Shown: positions 26,919-32,823 of the stretch, one piece after another | Numbering within the stretch: the stretch's first letter is position 1 | How the letters are laid out: every line of letters begins with the position of its first letter | Source of the DNA: Pseudomonadota bacterium | Lineage (GTDB): Bacteria; Pseudomonadota; Gammaproteobacteria; Acidiferrobacterales; Acidiferrobacteraceae | Direction of reading: 5' to 3' | Assembly: GCA_021816425.1 (NCBI GenBank) | Contig: JAKAXT010000013.1 | Location: 1 to 32,823, forward strand | Length of the DNA: 32,823 nt | Position numbers and translations under genes: made by a program | The notes under the pieces: model-generated | Databases searched by the model: none | Told to the model about the DNA's origin: nothing | What the model saw: the letters and a program-made list of their open reading frames with translations, nothing else

Positions 26919-27886
26919 CCACCGCGCGACCCGGCAATAGCCACAGGCTCAGGCACTTTCTCACGACCGAGGACCTGAGCGGCCAGGCGATGACCGAGAT
27001 ACTGGATACGGCCGAATCGTTCATAAGCGTAGGTGAGCGCGAGATCAAGAAAGTCCCGCTCTTGCGCGGCAAGACCATCGTCAACCTGTTCTTCGAGGCC
27101 AGCACGCGTACGCGCACGACGTTCGAGATCGCCGGCAAGCGCCTGTCGGCCGACATCATCAACATCAATACGAGCGTGTCGGCGACTCAGAAGGGCGAAA
27201 GCCTGCTCGATACGGTCCGCAATCTCGAGGCCATGCACACGGATCTTTTCGTGATCCGCCACCCGGTAAGCGGCGCGGCGGACCTCGTCGCCCGATCGGT
27301 GCCCAACCATGTACACGTCGTCAATGCGGGCGATGGGCGCCATGCGCACCCCACCCAGGGTCTGCTCGACATGTTCACGATCCGCCGCTACAAGGGGGAT
27401 TTCCGGCGCCTTACGGTGGCGATCGTAGGCGACGTGCTGCACTCGCGCGTTGCCCGCTCGCAGATACACGCCCTCACGGCCCTGGGCGCCAAGGAGGTGC
27501 GGGTGGTCGCCCCCCGGTCGCTCCTGCCGGCGGCGGTCGAGACCCTGGGCGTCACGGCCTACACGGACATGGCGCGGGGCCTGAAAGACGTGGATGTCAT
27601 CATCATGTTGCGCCTCCAGTTCGAGCGCATGAGCGGGGCGCTCATCCCGAGCGCACGCGAATACTTCGACCTCTACGGGCTCACGCGCGAACGCCTGGCG
27701 CTGGCCCACCCGGGCGCCATCGTGATGCACCCCGGGCCCATGAATCGCGGGCTCGAGATCGCATCGGAGGTGGCCGACGGTCCGCAGTCGGTCATCCTCC
27801 CGCAGGTCACAAACGGTATCGCGGTGCGCATGGCCATACTCGCCCGCCTGGCCGGCGCGTCCGCCTTGGAGGGCAAGACCCCGTGA
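26915..27886 (+). CDS. pyrB: Aspartate carbamoyltransferase catalytic chain
   Basis: Joins carbamoyl phosphate and aspartate in the first committed step of pyrimidine synthesis. The 323-residue protein has the carbamoyl-phosphate motif [13 protein letters not shown] at 59-71 with STRTR at 63-67. It also carries HPVSGAADL, the HPTQGLLD motif, MLRLQFERM in place of the E. coli MLRVQ, and [11 protein letters not shown] near the end. No pyrI regulatory chain is present; instead a dihydroorotase-like gene follows with a GTGA overlap. That arrangement is typical of the class A enzymes in pseudomonads, where PyrB needs the inactive PyrC' partner for assembly. Start GTG at 26915. Confidence 0.97.
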   Translation: MTTARPGNSHRLRHFLTTEDLSGQAMTEILDTAESFISVGEREIKKVPLLRGKTIVNLFFEASTRTRTTFEIAGKRLSADIININTSVSATQKGESLLDTVRNLEAMHTDLFVIRHPVSGAADLVARSVPNHVHVVNAGDGRHAHPTQGLLDMFTIRRYKGDFRRLTVAIVGDVLHSRVARSQIHALTALGAKEVRVVAPRSLLPAAVETLGVTAYTDMARGLKDVDVIIMLRLQFERMSGALIPSAREYFDLYGLTRERLALAHPGAIVMHPGPMNRGLEIASEVADGPQSVILPQVTNGIAVRMAILARLAGASALEGKTP

Positions 27887-29169
27887 ACATAGCCATAATC
27901 GGCGGACGCGTGATCGATCCCGCGCAGGACCTCGACGCCGCAGGTTCGCTCTTCGTGCAAGACGGGGTGATCGTGGGATTCGGCGAGGCGCCTTCCGGCT
28001 TCGAGGCCCATCGGACGATAGAGGCCCACGGGCTCGTCGTCTGTCCGGGGCTCATCGACCTGCGCGCGCGCCTGCGCGAACCGGGGCTCGAGCACAAAGG
28101 CACGATCGAGAGCGAGGCGCGCGCCGCACTCGCGGGCGGCATCACGCGCGCATGCTGCCCGCCGGACACGGACCCCGTCATCGACACCCCCGTCACCGCC
28201 CAATGGCTGATCGAGCGGGCCCGCCACTTCGGGGGCGCGGAGATCCTGCCGATCGGCGCCCTGACCCGCGGCTTGAACGGGACCCATCTCGCCGACATGC
28301 ATGCGCTTTGCAAGGCCGGCTGCGTGGGCGTCGGCAACGCCGGCGCGCCCATAAAGGATACTGGCGTCCTGCGCCACGCCCTGGAGTACGCCTCGGGGCT
28401 CGGGCTGCTCGTCTTCCTGACACCCGAGGATCCCTGGCTCTCCGGGGCGGGCGTCGTGCACGAGGGCCGGGTCTCGACCCGTCTGGGGCTTGCCGGCATA
28501 CCGGAAAGCGCCGAGACCATAGAGATCTCGCGGACCCTCATGCTGATCGAGGAGACCGGGGCGCGCGCGCATTTTTGCGGGATATCGACGGCGCGGGGTG
28601 TGGCGCTCATCGCGGAGGCCAAGAGGCGGGGGCTCGCCGTGAGCGCCGATACGCCTATCCACCAACTGTACTTCACGGAAGACGACGTCGGCATCTTCGA
28701 CACCAACTATCGCCTGCGACCGCCGGCGCGCACGGCCGCCGACCGCGACGCCCTCCGCGAGGCCGTGGCCGAAGGCGTGATCGACGCACTCTGCTCGGAC
28801 CACCTGCCGCACGAGGCGGACGCCAAGGAGCGGCCCTTCAGCGACGCGGAACCGGGCATCGCCGGCCTCGAAACGCTCCTGCCCCTGACCTTGCGTCTCG
28901 CGGAGTTAAACGTACTCGCCCTCAAGGACGCCGTGGCGGCGGTCACCTCCCGCCCGGCAACACTCCTCGGGCTCGCGGCAGGCACGCTTGCCGCCGGTCG
29001 GGCCGCCGACATCTGCATTTACGATCCGGAGACCGAGTGGACGCCGACTGCAGACTCGGTCCGGACCCGTGGCCGCAATAGCCCCTTCTACGGGACTTCG
29101 ATGCGCGGCCAGGTCGTGGCGACGATCCAGGGCGGCCGCATCGCCTACGAGCGGGCCGATCCCCATTAG
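27883..29169 (+). CDS. Inactive dihydroorotase homologue (PyrC'/PyrX), partner of PyrB
   Basis: 428-residue amidohydrolase-fold protein with the dihydroorotase layout, but with its metal site gone. The usual D-x-H-x-H-x-R is DLRARLRE at 59-66, so both zinc histidines are arginines (Arg61, Arg63). The H-x-E-D segment reads TPED at 180-183, and the C-H-V-S-T segment reads CGIST at 232-236. Only the late SDHLPH (305-310), with Asp306, remains. In Pseudomonas such a pyrC' product is non-catalytic and forms a complex with PyrB; the same is inferred here from the losses and the GTGA overlap with pyrB. An active dihydroorotase should be encoded elsewhere. Start GTG at 27883. Confidence 0.9.
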   Translation: MNIAIIGGRVIDPAQDLDAAGSLFVQDGVIVGFGEAPSGFEAHRTIEAHGLVVCPGLIDLRARLREPGLEHKGTIESEARAALAGGITRACCPPDTDPVIDTPVTAQWLIERARHFGGAEILPIGALTRGLNGTHLADMHALCKAGCVGVGNAGAPIKDTGVLRHALEYASGLGLLVFLTPEDPWLSGAGVVHEGRVSTRLGLAGIPESAETIEISRTLMLIEETGARAHFCGISTARGVALIAEAKRRGLAVSADTPIHQLYFTEDDVGIFDTNYRLRPPARTAADRDALREAVAEGVIDALCSDHLPHEADAKERPFSDAEPGIAGLETLLPLTLRLAELNVLALKDAVAAVTSRPATLLGLAAGTLAAGRAADICIYDPETEWTPTADSVRTRGRNSPFYGTSMRGQVVATIQGGRIAYERADPH

Positions 29170-29265
29170 CGCGGCAGGCCCCCGGGCCGCATGTCCGGAA
29201 AGACCCTTGGACGGCGCGGCTCCGCGGCCCCTGATAAAGAGACGGGAATCCCGGCTCGTTCCGCG

Positions 29266-29281
29266 TCGTCGTAATCGACGA
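29266..29281 (+). repeat. Hairpin/palindrome upstream of the methyltransferase gene
   Basis: TCGTCG and CGACGA form a perfect 6-base-pair stem around a TAAT loop, 30 bases before the methyltransferase ATG. A second short palindrome-like element (CGGGA, A, TCCCG) is at 29243-29253. Either could be an operator for the restriction-modification genes or a weak end signal for the pyr operon. Nothing else is seen in 29170-29310. Confidence 0.35.
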
Positions 29282-29310
29282 GACTATCCGGACCCCAGGG
29301 GAGCAGTGGC

Positions 29311-30825
29311 ATGGGTAACAGCCTGATTCGGCGTTCCGCGGCGCGCCTAGGCGAGACGATCGATGCACGGCGCGCCGAAGCAGCGTCCCGCCTCGACCCT
29401 CGCGAACGGTCACGCCTCGGACAATTCATGACACCGACCGCGATCGCGGACTTCATGGCGGCGCTATTCACCCAGTGGCCGCAGCACACCGTACTTCTCG
29501 ATCCCGGCGCCGGCATCGGGTCGTTGACCGAGGCCTTTGCCGAGGAGTTCCGGAAGCGGGCCCCCCGTGGAGCTACGCTCGAGGCGCACACCTACGAGAT
29601 CGACCCGATCTTGCTGGCCTATCTGCGTCGGCACATGAGCGACATCGCCACGCCCATCATCGACCAAGGTCTCGGTTTCGAGGGCTTTGTGCACGACCGG
29701 GACTTCGTGGCCGAGGCGCCCTTTCTGGGCGGCATGGGCGCACGGCGCTTTACCCACGCCATCCTCAATCCGCCCTACAAGAAGATCGCGACGACGTCCG
29801 CGCATCGCCGCTTGGCGCGCGCCGCGGGCCTCGAGACCGTCAACCTCTATAGCGCCTTTCTTGGACTCGCCATCACGCTCATGGCCGAAGGCGGCGAGAT
29901 CGTGGCCATCGTCCCACGCAGCTTCTGCAATGGCGTCTATTTTGAGCCGTTTCGCCGCTATCTTCTGGAGCGCGCGGCCATACGCCACATCCATGTCTTC
30001 GATAGTCGCACGAGCGCCTTTCGCGACGATGCCGTGTTGCAAGAAAATATCATCCTGCGCCTCGTGCGCGGCGCGCGCCCCGGGCCCGTGACCCTGTCCT
30101 TTTCCCGGGATGCGAGCCTCCAAGATCTCGTGAGCCGCGAGGTGCCGTTCACCGAGGTCGTCCATCCCGACGACGCCCGGGTATTCATCCGCATCCCGTC
30201 GGGGGCTCCCGAGGTTCCGGGAACCGGCACGTTCCAACACACGCTGGCGGAATTGGGTCTTACGGTCTCGACGGGGCCGGTCGTGGATTTTCGCGTGCGC
30301 GCGCACACCCTGCCAAACCCTAGGGAGGATGCGGCCCCGCTCCTCTACGCCCACCACTTCCGGGACGGTCATCTCGTCTGGCCGGTCACCCACAAGAAGC
30401 CGAACGCCTTGGCGCTGACCCCGGAGACACGCAAGGCACTTCTGCCGCGCGGCTTCTATACGCTGACCCGACGCTTTTCCTCAAAGGAGGAGCGGCGGCG
30501 CCTCGTGGCCTTCGTCGTCGACCCGGCGGATCTGCCCCACCCCCTCTACGGCTTCGAGAACCACCTCAACGTCTTCCATGCCAACAAGGCGGGGCTCTCC
30601 GAAGACCTGGCCCGCGGGCTCGCCGTTTACCTGAACTCAAGCGCCGCCGAGCGGGCCTTTCGCGTCTTCAGCGGCCACACCCAGGTGAATGCCGGCGACC
30701 TTCGGGCCTTGCGCTACCCCGACCGCGCGACGCTCGCGGCCTACGGGCGGTGGGCCAGGGGCTCCACACTTCCCTTGACCCAAGACGCCATAGACGCGCT
30801 CGTGGAGCGACCCCGTGGTCGATGA
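29311..30825 (+). CDS. N6-adenine DNA methyltransferase of a BsuBI/PstI-type system
   Basis: 504-residue DNA methyltransferase with gamma-class motif order: motif X region GQFMTPTAIADFMA at 37-50, S-adenosylmethionine motif I LLDPGAGIGSLT at 62-73, acidic EID at 96-98 and catalytic motif IV NPPY at 153-156, with the target-recognition part in the C-terminal half. NPPY marks N6-adenine methylation. Length matches the methyltransferases of PstI and BsuBI, and the next gene is a BsuBI/PstI-type endonuclease, so it should protect the same site (CTGCAG by family precedent; inference). The ATG has GGGGAG seven bases upstream. It overlaps the endonuclease gene by 11 bases. Confidence 0.93.
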   Translation: MGNSLIRRSAARLGETIDARRAEAASRLDPRERSRLGQFMTPTAIADFMAALFTQWPQHTVLLDPGAGIGSLTEAFAEEFRKRAPRGATLEAHTYEIDPILLAYLRRHMSDIATPIIDQGLGFEGFVHDRDFVAEAPFLGGMGARRFTHAILNPPYKKIATTSAHRRLARAAGLETVNLYSAFLGLAITLMAEGGEIVAIVPRSFCNGVYFEPFRRYLLERAAIRHIHVFDSRTSAFRDDAVLQENIILRLVRGARPGPVTLSFSRDASLQDLVSREVPFTEVVHPDDARVFIRIPSGAPEVPGTGTFQHTLAELGLTVSTGPVVDFRVRAHTLPNPREDAAPLLYAHHFRDGHLVWPVTHKKPNALALTPETRKALLPRGFYTLTRRFSSKEERRRLVAFVVDPADLPHPLYGFENHLNVFHANKAGLSEDLARGLAVYLNSSAAERAFRVFSGHTQVNAGDLRALRYPDRATLAAYGRWARGSTLPLTQDAIDALVERPRGR

Positions 30826-31777
30826 GGCGCGCGCCGCCCAACACATTCAGGAGGCCCTTCGGGTGTTGGGCGATCTTGGTATGCCGCGGGCGCAGCGCAA
30901 CGAGCGCTCAGCCCTGTGTCTCCTGGCCCTGCTGGACCTGACCCCTGACAAACCCTGGGCCGCCGCGACCGATCCCTTGATGGGTATTACGCCGATCATG
31001 GATTGGGCGCGCCGCCATTTCGATAAACACTACGCGCCCAATACGCGCGAGACCTTCCGACGTCAGACGATGCATCAATTCGTCCAAGCGGGGATCGCCG
31101 CCTACAATCCCGACCAACCCGACCGACCGGTGAATAGTCCCTATGCCGTCTATCAGATAGAGCCCGCATGCCTGAATGCTCTGCGGACCATGGGAACGGA
31201 CCTGTACGCGAACCAACTGGCCCAGTTTCTTGCCATCCAGGGGACACTCGCCGCCCGGCACGCCATGCCACGCTCACTGCGCATGGTCCCTTTACGCGCG
31301 ACACCGGGCGCCGAGGTCTTGCTGTCGCCCGGGAAACACAGCGCGCTTATCAAGGCGCTATGCGAAGAATTCGGCCCGCGGTTCGTTCCGGGCGGCGAGC
31401 TCGTCTACGCTGGCGACACGGGCAAAAAATGGGGGTACTGCAACGAGATCCTCCTGGCCGCCCTCGGAGTGACGGCGGGCGGCCATGGCAAAATGCCGGA
31501 CGTCATGATCTACGACCCGCAACGGCGCTGGCTGATCCTGGCCGAGGCGGTGACCTCGCACGGACCCGTGGACGCCAAGCGCCGCCACGAGCTGGACGCC
31601 CTCTTTGGAGGCTCCGGGGCGGGCCTCGTATTCGTATCGGCCTTCCCGGATCGCCGAACCTTCAACAAGTACCAGGAAGCGATCTCTTGGGAGTCGGAGG
31701 TCTGGATCGCCGATCACCCGGGTCACCTCATCCACTTTGATGGCACACGGTTTCTTGGGCCCTACCCACGGCCCTAG
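30815..31777 (+). CDS. Type II restriction endonuclease, BsuBI/PstI family
   Basis: 320-residue nuclease with a variable N-terminal DNA-recognition half and a conserved C-terminal catalytic half. The core reads MPDVMIYD at 227-234 (Pro228-Asp229), then the stretch from LILAEAVTSHG with Glu244 to the lysine in PVDAKR (Lys255), a PD-ExK-type centre. It is followed by the family's FVSAFPDR at 273-280, WESEVWIAD and LIHFDGTRFLGP at the end. Length and all catalytic motifs agree with an intact enzyme. The start is GTG at 30815 with GGAG seven bases before it, inside the 3' end of the methyltransferase gene (different frame), so the nuclease is made after its protecting partner. Recognition of CTGCAG is expected from the family. 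Confidence 0.95.
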   Translation: MVDEARAAQHIQEALRVLGDLGMPRAQRNERSALCLLALLDLTPDKPWAAATDPLMGITPIMDWARRHFDKHYAPNTRETFRRQTMHQFVQAGIAAYNPDQPDRPVNSPYAVYQIEPACLNALRTMGTDLYANQLAQFLAIQGTLAARHAMPRSLRMVPLRATPGAEVLLSPGKHSALIKALCEEFGPRFVPGGELVYAGDTGKKWGYCNEILLAALGVTAGGHGKMPDVMIYDPQRRWLILAEAVTSHGPVDAKRRHELDALFGGSGAGLVFVSAFPDRRTFNKYQEAISWESEVWIADHPGHLIHFDGTRFLGPYPRP

Positions 31778-31843
31778 ATCCCGCTGGCACCCTTCTCTGC
31801 GACAAGGCCTGGGCGGGCATACTCCGTGGTACGCGCCTCCAAG

Positions 31844-31882
31844 CCGTAGCGCGGTGTGGGGCACGGGAGGGTGGCGCTACGG
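31844..31882. repeat. Perfect 9-base inverted repeat after the restriction gene
   Basis: CCGTAGCGC at 31844-31852 and GCGCTACGG at 31874-31882 are exact complements around a 21-base spacer, 67 bases past the endonuclease stop. No T-run follows on either strand, so it is not a standard terminator. It might be a Rho-independent relic, a recombination end or a protein site. It lies close to the point where base composition drops. Confidence 0.4.
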
Positions 31883-31930
31883 ACAAAGTCTCAGAGAACG
31901 GGTGATCAGGCGCCCGCTCCCCGAAGGGAT

Positions 31931-31955
31931 AAAAAAGCCCCGCGTAAGGGGGCTT
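31931..31955 (-). terminator. Intrinsic terminator of the minus-strand membrane-protein unit
   Basis: On the minus strand a 7-base-pair stem (AAGCCCC with GGGGCTT) closes a 7-base loop and runs into TTTTTT, which overlaps the foot of the stem (31936-31931). It is about 41 bases past the stop of the gene ending at 31997. It may also serve, less well, the convergent restriction operon. Confidence 0.8.
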
Positions 31956-31996
31956 CGTCAACGCGGACAGGGACCGAGGCCTCGTTCCGATGGTCG

Positions 31997-32587
31997 TCAT
32001 CCGTATGCTTTTCGTCTCCGCCCCAGGTCAAGATCCGCCTCCATGACGATATCCGCCTGGATATTCTTATTGACCCTTGATTGCACCCTACGAAATTGGG
32101 TCCTGGGCTCTTTCCTCGTGAACAGGCCAACTGCCAGATAAAAAGCGGCGATGAATGGCGTCATGAGCAAGAGCGCTGGCGCGCGTAAGATCATCGAATA
32201 AAACAGGATGTTGCTCATCCTCTTCATCTTCTGCCTGATCGCAACCTGCAGTTCTCGATCTTCTAGACGATTTAGGGCGCGCTCAAGGTTCTGCTGCGGA
32301 TTTTCGACACGCCCACTAACAAGGCGAAACACCAATAGACGCAGCCACGTCATTTTATGATGGAACCTGATGCTTTGATTTATGGAACGGCGTAAGGCTC
32401 TATACACCTCTGAATCAAAGTAAAGCCGCCCTTCCATGGCTAGGTCAAAAAGTTCGTCGCGCACGACAAACATCTCGTTACGCGCCCAACTCACGATAAG
32501 TGATTGCAGGGGGCCGTAAAGCAGCCAGAGCAAGGACGATACGACAAGCAGTCCGCCTAGCGCATGCCACGCCATGTTACTGGTCAT
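31997..32587 (-). CDS. Small membrane protein of unknown function
   Basis: 196 residues; I do not recognise the family. A first membrane segment lies at about 8-26 (WHALGGLLVVSSLLWLLYG). A long, charged helical middle with many Arg, Glu and Gln follows (about 35-130, probably cytoplasmic and perhaps coiled coil). A second hydrophobic stretch is near 130-160 (ILFYSMILRAPALLLMTPFI), and a basic tail closes the protein. The ATG at 32587 has GGAGG seven bases upstream and shares its A with the stop of the upstream gene (TGATG), so the two are coupled. Base composition is clearly less GC-rich than the rest of the window, hinting at a different origin. A terminator follows. Confidence 0.72.
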   Translation of the reverse strand: MTSNMAWHALGGLLVVSSLLWLLYGPLQSLIVSWARNEMFVVRDELFDLAMEGRLYFDSEVYRALRRSINQSIRFHHKMTWLRLLVFRLVSGRVENPQQNLERALNRLEDRELQVAIRQKMKRMSNILFYSMILRAPALLLMTPFIAAFYLAVGLFTRKEPRTQFRRVQSRVNKNIQADIVMEADLDLGRRRKAYG

Positions 32588-32823
32588 CACGAGTCCTCCG
32601 GATTATTTTCCCCGTCTGGTGCCAAATTGCTACTCGTTCTATTCGGGTCGATCCTTCTCTCCAATACCAGATTTCGCGCGCTTAGCCTCTTGGTAATCCG
32701 ATGTCGAAGCGATCTCTCGACAACCGCCCAGATCCCGAAACCGCCCGTAAGTGACCACGGCGCGACACGACCATGTCCTATCCATGCGAGAAAAGAGACT
32801 CCGAAGTGCCCATTGGTGGTACG
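32587..32823 (-). CDS. 3' end of a gene for an unknown protein (runs off the window)
   Basis: A frame open from the window edge to a TGA at 32587-32589, 78 codons before the stop, with no start inside that looks real. The visible part begins with a moderately hydrophobic stretch (GVSFLAWIGHGRVAPW, then GGFGIWAVV), which may be one membrane segment. It continues with a basic helix (ERSLRHRITKRL) and ends in a polar tail rich in Asn, Asp and Pro. The TGATG junction with the following membrane-protein gene, which uses a good ribosome site inside this gene's end, supports that the frame is coding. The family is not recognised. Confidence 0.6.
   Translation of the reverse strand, partial: RTTNGHFGVSFLAWIGHGRVAPWSLTGGFGIWAVVERSLRHRITKRLSARNLVLERRIDPNRTSSNLAPDGENNPEDS

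Noticed and set aside
1-32823. CRISPR arrays, tRNA or rRNA genes, insertion sequences
   Set aside because: No regularly spaced repeats, cloverleaf-like sequences, rRNA segments or transposase motifs were seen on reading the window.

Overview
The window is GC-rich, tightly packed chromosomal DNA with no rRNA, tRNA, CRISPR array or insertion sequence that I can see. The gene content points to a chemolithoautotrophic gammaproteobacterium or close relative, of the Acidiferrobacter / Acidithiobacillus kind. The pointers are a Calvin-cycle operon with phosphoribulokinase, a glutamate-cysteine ligase of the rare 'ferrooxidans' type, and a Pil-Chp to pyr gene order that, from memory, matches the Pseudomonas aeruginosa PA0401-PA0420 region. 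The genus is inference only.

Region 1 (1-7946, minus strand) is a carbon-metabolism operon transcribed prk-tkt-gap-pgk-pyk-fba. Its products regenerate ribulose bisphosphate, reduce 3-phosphoglycerate and, through pyruvate kinase, lead fixed carbon on to pyruvate. RuBisCO, CbbR and a classical FBPase are not in the window. A perfect 7-bp-arm palindrome lies 66-85 bases upstream of the prk start. Region 2 (8207-10503) holds an inositol-monophosphatase-family phosphatase and a thioredoxin-fold protein with a CNHC motif on the minus strand, then a divergent, orphan PhnD-like periplasmic binding protein.

Region 3 (10689-21946) has bioA on the plus strand, convergent with a Pil-Chp chemosensory operon on the minus strand: pilG-pilH-pilI-pilJ-chpA followed by two small CheW-like proteins. 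This system controls type IV pilus activity in other bacteria. No CheR (PilK) or CheB (ChpB) gene is present. A good sigma70-type promoter precedes pilG.

Region 4 (22084-29169, plus strand) is gshA-gshB-tonB, then algH-ruvX-pyrR-pyrB-pyrC'. The junctions within each of these two groups are 4-base ATGA or GTGA stop/start overlaps. The final dihydroorotase homologue has lost the metal-binding histidines and is probably the non-catalytic partner of PyrB.

Region 5 (29170-32823) looks accessory. It holds a complete type II restriction-modification pair of the BsuBI/PstI family, then, on the opposite strand and in visibly lower-GC DNA, a small membrane protein and the 3' end of a second gene that runs off the window edge. 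A clear intrinsic terminator ends that minus-strand unit.

No intergenic stretch exceeds 300 bases; the longest is 7947-8206. All coordinates and motif readings were made by eye from the sequence. Family names come from recognition of motifs, not from a database search.
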